DNA of 6,785 nt from Anaerolineaceae bacterium. GTDB taxonomy: Bacteria > Chloroflexota > Anaerolineae > JAAYZQ01. The DNA is taken from NCBI GenBank assembly GCA_012514775.1, contig JAAYZQ010000211.1:1-6785 (forward strand), given 5' to 3'. The notes beneath the pieces were generated by a model, which was not told the DNA's origin, ran no database searches, and saw only the letters and a program-made list of their open reading frames with translations. Below are positions 1 through 5,409 of this stretch, in pieces (positions within the stretch are counted from its first letter, which is position 1; each line of letters opens with the position of its first letter). The position numbers were made by a program, and so were the translations under genes.

Positions 1-1835
1 AGCAGTGCCTGTAGATCGAGCGCCACGTAGGTGTACTGGTCCAGGAAGCCCTTGGCTGCCGCGGTGTCACCCTCACCCTCAATGGTGAGCAGAGTCACGT
101 TCAGTTCCTCTACAGCCTTCGTCATCTTCTCTACGTCAACGCTGAACTTGCCGGCTGCGGGATCTAAGGCCAGCGCACCCCGCTCGACGAACATGTTCCA
201 GGCTGCCGACCGGATCATGCCATAGGCCGAGCCAGGGCCAAAGCGGATCGAGCGCAGCGCCTCAGCCAGGTAGCCGACGTAGTGCGACTCCAGGGAGCCG
301 GTGAGGATGCCTTCGTCCAGCAGGTAGGGCACACCATATAGCCCGGTGATGTCGGCCTTACCCTCCTCGATGGGCGAATAGTACTCGCCCAGGGCCTCGC
401 TGACCGTCAGCTCCTCGCCGTTCTTCTCCACTGTGCGCGGCCCGAGGGTGTGTGACACCTCGTGCAGCAGCACCCAATTGAAGTAGGTCTGGGAGTCGAG
501 CTGCTGCGCCGCCTCCTCGGCCAGGATGGCGTTGGCCAGCGGCGTCAGCACCTCGGTCCGCCGCGCGTCGAGGTAGTTGCCCATCATCACTTTCTTGGCG
601 CCTTTGGCCTCCCAAACCTTCGGATCGTTGGGCAGGCTGAAGGCCACGCCTTCCATGATGGCGCGCACCTGGCCCGCGCGGTAGACGTCGTCGGCGATCT
701 CCAGGGGTGTCATGGTACCGGTCTGGTCAGGACGGTGCGCGGCGGGCACGGGCAGGCGGGCCTGCAGTGCCGGTATGGCGGCCATCAGCGCCGACAACTG
801 CTCGGCGGCCGGCCGGTCGACGATCAGCACGTTGGCCTTGTAGAAGGCTTTCTGCCCCGTGAGTTGGTCGTCATAGACCTCGTGGGGCCCGATACTGATA
901 TCCAAGTTTGAATCGAGGTCCAGCCAGGCCATGTCGGCGTCAAAGTACTCGTCGGTCCGCAAAGCCTCCGCCTCCAGCCGCAGGTAAATGGTCAGCGACT
1001 CATTTTTGCTCAGCGCGGCCGCCTGGTCCAGCAGATCGGCCGCCGGAAGGACGAACTCGGCATAGGCCTCATGGTAGGGCACGGCGACCAGCCGGTCCTC
1101 GTCCCGCCGCACGACGGTGTATGGGCTGAGCAGGCCGTCTTTGTCGTCGGGATGGGCGGCGATGTAGGCGTACAAATCCTCCTTGGTCAGGTCTCGCGGA
1201 TAGACGTAGCCGCCGGCCGGACGCGGCTCGTCATCCAGAAAAGGCACAAATTCGTCAAAGCGATCCCAGCGGCCGTAGTTGGCGTCTAGCATCAAGCGCT
1301 CGGCCGCCTCCGTCGCATCCGTGGCGCCGGCCAGGCTGCGGAAGAGCGCCTCATCGTCCGGGCCTACTTGTTGCCAGTAAGCCGCGTCCATGGCGGCGGC
1401 CGCCTGCTTCATCCTGTCCAGGACGGCCAGCTCCCAGCCGGCCAGGCCGGACAGCAGCGCGCTCTGGGACATGTCCAGCGGTTTGAGCTTGGCTGCGCGG
1501 GCGATGATATCCTCCGAGGGCTCGGGCAGATGGACCTCGGCCACCGGTTGGCCGGGCTGGCACTCGCCGCGCATGAAGGCCCATTCCTCGCATTCGCTGC
1601 CGTCGGCGAACTGGCAGTAGCCCACCTCGCCACCGCCTTCCATGCGGATCTCGAGCGTGCCCCCCTGCTCCGCGCAATGCTCCGAAGCGGGGTTCGGGAG
1701 CTGCGCCTGCTCAGCCTGGGTTGGGGCAGCTGTTTCTTCAATCTCCGGCGCAACTGAGGTACAGTTGCCCAGCAGAAGGGCTACCGGCAGCAAAACCGCA
1801 AGAAAAACACACCAAGCTCCTGTTCGGGATTTCAT
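1..1835 (-). CDS. Exported DUF333 - peptidase M49 (dipeptidyl peptidase III-like) zinc metallopeptidase, 3' end beyond window
   Basis: Probable zinc exopeptidase releasing dipeptides from peptides outside the cytoplasmic membrane. The frame is open for 611 codons from ATG 1835-1833 to the left edge without a stop, so the C-terminus is missing. GGAGG at 1845-1841, 5 nt before the ATG, supports the start. Residues 1-25 look like a signal peptide ending in LLLGNC; Cys25 could be lipidated, but Asn at -1 is not a standard lipobox. Residues 48-92 match DUF333 (NPAS..C..QGG..., DGSECEEWAF..GEC). The rest is M49-like: IGPHEVYDD at 315-323, HEVSH at 458-462 and EEGKAD at 490-495. By analogy with DPP III, zinc ligands would be His458, His462 and Glu491, with Glu459 as catalytic base. 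Most M49 enzymes carry HExxxH; the five-residue HExxH form is known from the Caldithrix-type enzyme. Substrate is unknown. Family call is firm; lipoprotein status is not. Confidence 0.88.
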   Translation of the reverse strand, partial: MKSRTGAWCVFLAVLLPVALLLGNCTSVAPEIEETAAPTQAEQAQLPNPASEHCAEQGGTLEIRMEGGGEVGYCQFADGSECEEWAFMRGECQPGQPVAEVHLPEPSEDIIARAAKLKPLDMSQSALLSGLAGWELAVLDRMKQAAAAMDAAYWQQVGPDDEALFRSLAGATDATEAAERLMLDANYGRWDRFDEFVPFLDDEPRPAGGYVYPRDLTKEDLYAYIAAHPDDKDGLLSPYTVVRRDEDRLVAVPYHEAYAEFVLPAADLLDQAAALSKNESLTIYLRLEAEALRTDEYFDADMAWLDLDSNLDISIGPHEVYDDQLTGQKAFYKANVLIVDRPAAEQLSALMAAIPALQARLPVPAAHRPDQTGTMTPLEIADDVYRAGQVRAIMEGVAFSLPNDPKVWEAKGAKKVMMGNYLDARRTEVLTPLANAILAEEAAQQLDSQTYFNWVLLHEVSHTLGPRTVEKNGEELTVSEALGEYYSPIEEGKADITGLYGVPYLLDEGILTGSLESHYVGYLAEALRSIRFGPGSAYGMIRSAAWNMFVERGALALDPAAGKFSVDVEKMTKAVEELNVTLLTIEGEGDTAAAKGFLDQYTYVALDLQAL

Positions 1836-1889
1836 TGCTCCCTCCATTTCCTTCCAGTTGAACCGTCAACTCTTCATTTCCCCTGAGCA

Positions 1890-1924
1890 ATGCCGGGTTG
1901 GTATCCTGAGCGCCAACCCGGCAT
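1890..1924. repeat. Perfect 12-bp inverted repeat (hairpin), 11-nt loop
   Basis: ATGCCGGGTTGG at 1890-1901 is the exact reverse complement of 1913-1924. The GC-rich stem would be stable in RNA or as a cruciform. No T-run follows on either strand, so it is not a standard intrinsic terminator. It lies 54 bp upstream of the M49 start and could be a leader hairpin, an operator, or a terminator for the upstream secreted-protein gene that does not rely on a U-tract. The hexamer CTGAGC occurs just outside the stem (1883-1888) and in the loop (1906-1911). Confidence 0.6.
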
Positions 1925-1983
1925 GGGGAGAGATCGGGCTTTAAGGGCGCACCATTGCAGTCCTCCCCATTCTGTCTGGGCAG

Positions 1984-2022
1984 GGTGACACGAAGATGGA
2001 TTCCTCACGTCTCCGTGTCACC
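1984..2022. repeat. 9-bp inverted repeat downstream of the secreted-protein gene
   Basis: GGTGACACG at 1984-1992 pairs exactly with CGTGTCACC at 2014-2022 across a 21-nt loop, 32 bp beyond the stop codon of the secreted-protein gene. The right arm overlaps a direct repeat, CTCCGTGTC at 2011-2019 and again at 2027-2035. The position suits a transcript end, but no T-run follows on the minus strand. It may be a degenerate intergenic repeat. Confidence 0.45.
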
Positions 2023-2054
2023 GCGCCTCCGTGTCTCTCTTATTGCCGCCCGCA

Positions 2055-3587
2055 TCAGGGCATGGGGCTGAACTTGATTGCCCGGTCAAAGATCACCTCA
2101 CTTGGATCGGCTGCGGTCCTGGTTGTCGGATTCAGGTACGCGCGCCAGGCCAGAGAGGCCACCTCATCGAGCTTGACGCCCGGCCAGTCGGTCGGCACCT
2201 CGAAGCAGTTTGTTTCCCCGCCGCAGTCGCGCGCGAATTTGTAGGCATACAGCTTGTCCACACCAGGGTGGCCTGCGGGGAGGTAGTCCGCCGCAGTCCC
2301 AACAAGCTGGTCCCCATCCCCGCCTGCGCTGTCGACCGAGTCGTTCGTGACATGCTTCGTCATGCCGTACATGCTGACGCTCATATAGCTGGCCATGCCT
2401 GTCAGCCGGTGATTGACCCCATAGGCCACCACGAACTCGTCTGGTCCCAGGGTTCCGATGCCGTCCGCGTTCCAGAGGTAGAGCGCGTTCATCGAGGGTC
2501 CGAGGCAGTTGATATCCCATTCGAAGCAGTGTATGCCGCCAAAGTTGAAATCGACCTCGGAAATGAATTCCTCAGCCGCCATCATCGAGCCGCTGTACGT
2601 GTCGAGGATGGCCTGCCGCAACTCTCGCACCGCGGGCAGGAGGCCGAATTCTGTCTCCCCGGTGCTGCGGGCGCGGAAGCCAGGGATCGGGAAGGGGTCA
2701 CTGCTCATTCCCTGAGGCGGTTCCGTGTTGGGTGTTATCTTGAAGACACGCAATGGGGGGTCCGCCTTCCAGGCATCCAGCTCCGCCTCATTCTCCGGAT
2801 GCGCTGTTCGCCACACCATGGCGAACCCGTCATCACCTGGCTCATTGCCCATCTGGAGCAGCGACTGCGGCATAGGCTCCGTGTTCATGATGGGCGGTGC
2901 GTAGCCCGCTGTACGCGCCGCTTCACGCACCCGGGCGTCGATCGTGCGGTCGGCCGTCAGGATGTAGATGAAGAGGCTGTTCCAGGGGTCTCCCGGAGCC
3001 CCGTTGGGAGTGCCGGCCGTGTGAATCGTCAGGTGGCTCTCCTGTTCGCCAAAGTTGTTCCAGTAGGTCCGATAACCCGCGCCACCTTGCTCATCCGCAG
3101 GAAAGTACCTTTTCACGACGTAGGTCATGATCCCGAAATAACGCAAGGGCGGGGGTGTATGTCCCACCACGACCACGGCCTCGTCAGGCCGCAGTTTCCA
3201 CACGGGCGAAGTTTCTGCAGGCAACCCCAAATCCTTTCCCAGGTCATCCGGCAGGAATGGCACCAGATACGGGCTAGCGGCATTGAGATAGACGCAGTCA
3301 ACAGGGGATCCGGGCATGAGGCAGATGTCGAGGAGAGGGAAAAACCCGAACTTGCCTTCGATCACGGAAAAGCCATCGCTTTCCAGCCGAGAAACAAACG
3401 AGTTTAGTTTCTTGTCCTCCTGATCAGACTTCTTTGGCGCCGCTTGGCCGACGGATGCCGGCTGCGACTGCGCCTTCGCTTCCCCTGAAGCGGGAATGAG
3501 GTTGTCGCTCGCAACCGGTAGGACCGCGAGGGTGAGCACCACCAGAACAAGCGCCGTAACACTCCAACGTACAACTGAGCGTTTCAT
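2055..3587 (-). CDS. Secreted protein of unknown function with three close cysteine pairs
   Basis: A 510-residue protein that I cannot assign to a characterised family. The start at 3587 is supported by GGGAG at 3600-3596, 8 nt upstream. Residues 1-27 form a Sec signal peptide: a basic start (KRSVVR) then a hydrophobic core at about 11-26. Cleavage may follow Ser27 (VAS) or Ala39 (AKA). A charged, Ala/Gln/Lys-rich stretch to about residue 62 looks like a linker. Beyond it there are exactly six cysteines in three local pairs: C89/C98, C354/C361 and C455/C461, which fits disulfides in an exported protein. Conserved-looking segments include PPPLRYFG (145-152), ILTADRTID (209-217) and GVNHRLTGMASY (390-401). 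There is no second membrane segment and no recognisable catalytic or binding motif. The gene stands alone, 82 bp from the receiver-like gene upstream and 219 bp from the M49 gene downstream. It is a confident gene with an open function. Confidence 0.85.
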   Translation of the reverse strand: MKRSVVRWSVTALVLVVLTLAVLPVASDNLIPASGEAKAQSQPASVGQAAPKKSDQEDKKLNSFVSRLESDGFSVIEGKFGFFPLLDICLMPGSPVDCVYLNAASPYLVPFLPDDLGKDLGLPAETSPVWKLRPDEAVVVVGHTPPPLRYFGIMTYVVKRYFPADEQGGAGYRTYWNNFGEQESHLTIHTAGTPNGAPGDPWNSLFIYILTADRTIDARVREAARTAGYAPPIMNTEPMPQSLLQMGNEPGDDGFAMVWRTAHPENEAELDAWKADPPLRVFKITPNTEPPQGMSSDPFPIPGFRARSTGETEFGLLPAVRELRQAILDTYSGSMMAAEEFISEVDFNFGGIHCFEWDINCLGPSMNALYLWNADGIGTLGPDEFVVAYGVNHRLTGMASYMSVSMYGMTKHVTNDSVDSAGGDGDQLVGTAADYLPAGHPGVDKLYAYKFARDCGGETNCFEVPTDWPGVKLDEVASLAWRAYLNPTTRTAADPSEVIFDRAIKFSPMP

Positions 3588-3642
3588 GATCTATTCTCCC
3601 TTCAGCAGATTGTGATCGAAAAACTGAGCCCGTACTGAGCGT
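3574..3642. promoter_or_regulatory. Repeated ACTGAGC heptamers around the start of the secreted-protein gene
   Basis: ACTGAGC occurs at 3574-3580 (just inside the coding start), 3623-3629 and 3634-3640. The last two are 11 bp apart, about one helical turn, and the outer two extend to a shared 9-mer ACTGAGCGT. Same-strand, helically phased copies upstream of a gene can be regulator sites, but the motif is short and chance is possible. I could not identify a -35/-10 pair in this 82-bp gap. Confidence 0.25.
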
Positions 3643-3669
3643 GCTGGTTCTCATTCCATACTTTTCCTC

Positions 3670-4083
3670 CTATCCCTCCTGGTGCGCCTCGGAACAACAT
3701 TCACCACCAGCTCTGCTAGATTCTTGGGTCTTTTCGTCTCCCTCGGGATTCAAATCTGTCCGGCGGATCACCTTCAGCAGATCCGCCACCGCCACTGCCC
3801 GCTCCTGCTGGCCGGAAAGGACCAGCAGCTCATCGTTTGCCGGGTTCACGCCGATCAGCAGCAGCCCCGGCCGCTCGCGCAGCAGCGAGAGCGCCGCGTC
3901 CGGGTGGGCTGCCTCCAAGTCAAAGATGATCGCGTCCGGCGCCAGCGCGCCCAGCACAACCGCCTTCGGCACCGGCGGCACCAGGGGCACGATCTCCAGG
4001 CCGGGGGCGTCCCGCAGGCTTGCGCCCACAGCGCCCACGATGACCGACTTGCCGTAGAGAATGACCCGTCGCCGTTTTTCCAT
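3670..4083 (-). CDS. Receiver-like (pseudo response regulator) protein, no output domain
   Basis: A 137-residue protein with the layout of a CheY-like receiver but degenerate. The start at 4083 is supported by GAGGTGAG at 4093-4086. Residues 6-10 (RVILY) form the first beta strand, but YGK (10-12) replaces the acidic pair that normally binds Mg2+. SVIVGAVGASLRDAPGLEIV follows as helix 1 and strand 2. DAIIFDLE (50-57) places Asp55 where the phospho-acceptor would be. LLLIGVNP (74-81) matches strand 4, yet the usual Thr/Ser is not evident, and ELLVLSGQQ (85-93) has no obvious conserved Lys. The tail from about 110 is polar and probably disordered, with Cys129-Cys130. It probably acts without phosphorylation, for example as a protein-interaction module; that is inference. 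It has its own likely promoter, downstream of a terminator that isolates it from the two-component operon. Alternative: an unrelated small Rossmann-like fold. Confidence 0.72.
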   Translation of the reverse strand: MEKRRRVILYGKSVIVGAVGASLRDAPGLEIVPLVPPVPKAVVLGALAPDAIIFDLEAAHPDAALSLLRERPGLLLIGVNPANDELLVLSGQQERAVAVADLLKVIRRTDLNPEGDEKTQESSRAGGECCSEAHQEG

Positions 4084-4099
4084 TTCTCACCTCACTTCC

Positions 4100-4105
4100 A
4101 TCATA
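4100..4105 (-). promoter_or_regulatory. Candidate -10 box of the receiver-like gene
   Basis: TATGAT on the minus strand (5 of 6 to TATAAT) lies between the terminator at 4149-4179 and the gene start at 4083. A start of transcription near 4093 would leave a very short leader containing the ribosome binding site. No good -35 hexamer is visible at 16-18 bp, so the call is weak. Confidence 0.25.
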
Positions 4106-4143
4106 GCCGAAACGGCAGCGCCGCGCCATGTCCCTGGGTACAG

Positions 4144-4179
4144 AAAAAGGACAGTCTCTCGAGCTGCAAGAGACTGTCC
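4144..4179 (-). terminator. Intrinsic (rho-independent) terminator, native to the two-component operon
   Basis: On the minus strand an 11-bp perfect stem (arms 4179-4169 and 4159-4149, GGACAGTCTCT type) with a 9-nt loop is followed directly by five T residues (4148-4144). It lies just beyond the insertion sequence and before the receiver-like gene. If the insertion is removed, it falls about 30 bp after the regulator's original stop codon (4209-4211), so it most likely ended the kinase-regulator transcript. It now also stops transcripts coming from the transposase. Confidence 0.75.
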
Positions 4180-4187
4180 CTAGGGAC
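4176..4187. repeat. 12-bp perfect palindrome GTCCCTAGGGAC
   Basis: GTCCCTAGGGAC reads the same on both strands and overlaps the base of the terminator stem by four bases, giving two competing dyads. A related TCCCTGGG lies at 4131-4138 on the other side of the terminator. It may be part of an intergenic repeat unit. Confidence 0.5.
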
Positions 4188-4190
4188 AGG

Positions 4191-4212
4191 GCACGACTGA
4201 AGTCGTGACTAC
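4191..4212. repeat. REP-like dyad containing the former regulator stop codon
   Basis: CACGACT (4192-4198) and AGTCGTG (4201-4207) are inverted with 2 nt between them, inside GCACGACTGAAGTCGTGAC. The form resembles the short 'acgactgaagtcgtg' dyads scattered between genes in many Chloroflexota genomes; that is recollection, not a search result. The minus-strand TAG at 4211-4209, next to the dyad, is the inferred original stop of the response regulator. Confidence 0.45.
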
Positions 4213-4251
4213 ATCGCTTGATGCGATTGGCGCCGGGGGAGAAACGCAGTA

Positions 4252-4289
4252 GCGACTTACGAACATTAACAACTTAATAAGGTAATAGG
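4252..4289 (+). repeat. Right terminal inverted repeat of the IS630-family element
   Basis: Begins GCGACTTACGAAC and ends GGTAATAGG; 31 of 38 positions match the left end. It overlaps the last codons and TAA stop (4276-4274) of the transposase, as is common where an IS630 gene runs to the end of the element. Confidence 0.85.
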
Positions 4290-4687
4290 CCGACATACCG
4301 CAAAAGCTCCTTGGAGCCTGAGCTGTAGCAGCTGAGAAAGTCGTGCATGCGCTGGATGAGCTCTTCCCAGTGGTCGCTGCAGCGATGTAAGTGCAGCACT
4401 TCCTGATAGGCCTTGCGCCACAGCTTCTCGATGGGATTGAGCCACGGTGCATACGTGGGCAGGTAGACCAAGGTAATACCTTCCTGCCGAGCCGTCTCTT
4501 GCACGTCCGCATGGTCGTGCACGTGATACCAGTTGTCCAAAATGACGTTGAGCACCTGGATATCGGGATGGAGTCGACGCAGTTGTCGTAGGAAGCGGCA
4601 GATGAAGGGCACGTCCGTTTTCTTGGCCATGTTGAAGACAACCCTGCCCGTGACCGCATTCAGCACCCCAAGAACACGGTGATACAC
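4274..4687 (-). CDS. Transposase segment 3: catalytic core with second Asp and Glu
   Basis: This is the C-terminal part of the transposase in the third frame. The formal start is GTG 4687, although homologous text begins about 13 codons earlier at SQPLARR. It contains NVILDNWYHVHDH (second catalytic Asp) and LPTYAPWLNPIEKLWR (catalytic Glu), the signature of IS630 and related DDE_3 (Tc1/mariner-like) transposases. It ends GLLPY and TAA inside the right terminal repeat. It lacks the DNA-binding domains and would not act alone. Confidence 0.7.
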   Translation of the reverse strand: MYHRVLGVLNAVTGRVVFNMAKKTDVPFICRFLRQLRRLHPDIQVLNVILDNWYHVHDHADVQETARQEGITLVYLPTYAPWLNPIEKLWRKAYQEVLHLHRCSDHWEELIQRMHDFLSCYSSGSKELLRYVGLLPY

Positions 4688-4721
4688 GTTGCTGCGATGG
4701 GCGCGGCGAGCCAGAGGCTGA

Positions 4722-5042
4722 CTATGGGCCGCCCAAATGCCAAGCCTGAGCCACAGTGGGCTGGCGGTAGAACGACAGCTCGTCTAGAAAGTAGCTTGCC
4801 ACCTGGTCGGGATGCTGCCGAGCAGCTTCGACACACGCCCAACAGGCATCTCGCTTCTGAACATACTGAGGATCCGGGCTGTGAACGTACTGTCGACCGC
4901 GCTTGTAGCGGATCTTGTGAGCACGGAGAAGGCGCCACAAGCCGGCATCCGAGTATCGACTCCAGAGTACATCCACCTGACGCAGAGCTGTCAATGTCCA
5001 GCGAGAACGCTTGATGCCCAGCGATTCGGGTGAGCTGTTCAC
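4722..5042 (-). CDS. Transposase segment 2: second DNA-binding region and first catalytic Asp
   Basis: This is the middle part of the transposase in the second frame. Its reading frame actually opens upstream, near 5070, and the GTG at 5042 is only the first formal start. It includes a winged-helix-like stretch (WTLTALRQVDVLWSRYSDAG, then LWRLLRAHKIRYKRGR) and YFLDELSFYR with the first catalytic Asp. It ends at TAG after WHLGGP, where the +1 frame continues into SQPLARRAHRSN. It is unlikely to be a separate protein. Confidence 0.6.
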   Translation of the reverse strand: MNSSPESLGIKRSRWTLTALRQVDVLWSRYSDAGLWRLLRAHKIRYKRGRQYVHSPDPQYVQKRDACWACVEAARQHPDQVASYFLDELSFYRQPTVAQAWHLGGP

Positions 5043-5067
5043 CGTTTCCTGCCAGGCTGCTACCTGC

Positions 5068-5337
5068 TCAGGGGGAAAAGCCTCGCTGGCGGCGAGGTTG
5101 CTGGGTCAGGGCTTCCACTCCTCCCTCTTCATAGGCATCGAGCCAGCGGTACACGGTGTCCGGCTCTCTCGCGCGCAGCAAGCCCTGTCGAGCCACCCAG
5201 TGAGCGGACCGGCCGTCTGCGATCTGCAGCAAAGCCGAGGCACGCTCCCGCATGTAGGGCCGGGAATCACGACGCAGTACCCTTTCCAACTCAGCGCGTT
5301 GATTCTCGCTCAACCTCAGGTAGCGGCGTTTCGGCAT
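5068..5337 (-). CDS. Transposase segment 1: N-terminal helix-turn-helix domain (89 aa)
   Basis: Starts at ATG 5337 with AGGTGG at 5349-5344 as ribosome binding site. The segment begins MPKRRYLRLSENQ and carries a helix-turn-helix pattern (ERASALLQIADGRSAHWVAR, then TVYRWLDAYEEGGVEAL), typical of the end-binding domain of IS630 transposases. It stops at TGA after GFSP. In the +1 frame the text continues as EQVAAWQE, the expected next helix, which shows the stop is a frame break and not a true end. If translated alone it could bind the element's ends without catalysis, acting as an inhibitor. Confidence 0.7.
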   Translation of the reverse strand: MPKRRYLRLSENQRAELERVLRRDSRPYMRERASALLQIADGRSAHWVARQGLLRAREPDTVYRWLDAYEEGGVEALTQQPRRQRGFSP

Positions 5338-5366
5338 GTCGCACCACCTATGCGTGAAGTCCCCAT

Positions 5367-5395
5367 ATTATCCTATTACCCTATTGAATTGTCAA
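5367..5395 (-). promoter_or_regulatory. Near-consensus sigma70 promoter of the transposase
   Basis: On the minus strand TTGACA (5395-5390, perfect -35) and GATAAT (5372-5367, 5 of 6) are separated by exactly 17 bp. Transcription would start near 5360, about 20 nt before the ribosome binding site at 5349-5344. The -35 and the spacer lie within the left terminal repeat, so transposase bound to that end could block its own promoter. Confidence 0.75.
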
Positions 5396-5409
5396 AGTTC
5401 ATTAGTCGC
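5372..5409 (-). repeat. Left terminal inverted repeat of the IS630-family element
   Basis: Read on the minus strand it begins GCGACTAATGAAC and ends GGTAATAGG. Its first bases code the last residues and the TAA stop (5404-5402) of the response regulator. It also contains the -35 hexamer and spacer of the transposase promoter. Confidence 0.85.

Larger units (their letters stand above)
1836..2054. other. Intergenic gap between the M49 gene and the secreted-protein gene
   Basis: This 219-bp gap has no credible coding frame. It holds the ribosome binding site of the M49 gene at 1841-1845, a small dyad (AGTTGA 1856-1861 / TCAACT 1866-1871), a perfect 12-bp hairpin at 1890-1924 and a 9-bp inverted repeat at 1984-2022. 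I found no convincing -35/-10 pair for the M49 gene, although the gap is large enough to contain its promoter. Confidence 0.6.
4274..5337 (-). pseudogene. IS630-family DDE transposase, split over three frames by two +1 breaks
   Basis: This gene would cut and rejoin the element's ends. With one base removed at each of two places it gives a continuous protein of 353 residues, normal for IS630. It has an N-terminal helix-turn-helix region (about 1-85), a second DNA-binding region (about 110-150) and a DDE catalytic core with Asp185 (LDELS), Asp267 (LDNW) and Glu303 (PWLNPIEKLW), the last two separated by 35 residues. The first break lies at the C5 run 5075-5071, just before TGA (5070-5068); the second at the CCC run 4728-4726, before ATAG (stop 4724-4722). 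Homology-like reading resumes immediately in the +1 frame each time. One extra C per run explains both, through sequencing error or recent decay. Programmed +1 shifting at CCC-TGA is possible for the first but would have to happen twice. All catalytic residues survive. Confidence 0.85.
4252..5409 (-). mobile_element. IS630-family insertion sequence, complete with both ends, 1158 bp
   Basis: The two ends (4252-4289 and 5409-5372 read inward) match at 31 of 38 positions, beginning GCGACT. Both are flanked by TA (4250-4251 and 5410-5411), the target duplication expected for IS630/Tc1-mariner-type transposition. The single base outside each TA also matches (G at 4249, C at 5412), probably by chance. 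Between the ends lies one DDE transposase gene read on the minus strand, with a promoter that starts inside the left repeat. Size, target and gene content all fit IS630. The element interrupts the 3' end of the response-regulator gene. It looks structurally intact but has two frame breaks in the transposase. Confidence 0.9.

Noticed and set aside
462..911. Plus-strand open frame of 149 codons opposite the M49 gene, and similar short frames at 1368-1757 and 1642-1944
   Set aside because: All are antisense shadows of the continuous M49 reading frame, which carries HEVSH and EEGKAD in the opposite direction.
1864..1869. TTGACG on the minus strand as a -35 box for the M49 gene
   Set aside because: A -10 at 17 bp would fall on the ribosome binding site, and no TATAAT-like hexamer is present.
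1984..2022. Intrinsic terminator of the secreted-protein gene
   Set aside because: The loop is long (21 nt), the stem only 9 bp and there is no T-run, so it is recorded only as an inverted repeat.
2031..3407. Long open frame of 458 codons on the plus strand
   Set aside because: It lies fully antisense to the secreted-protein gene, which has a signal peptide, ribosome binding site and paired cysteines. The plus-strand product is His/Arg/Val-rich without domains, typical of an antisense shadow in GC-rich DNA.
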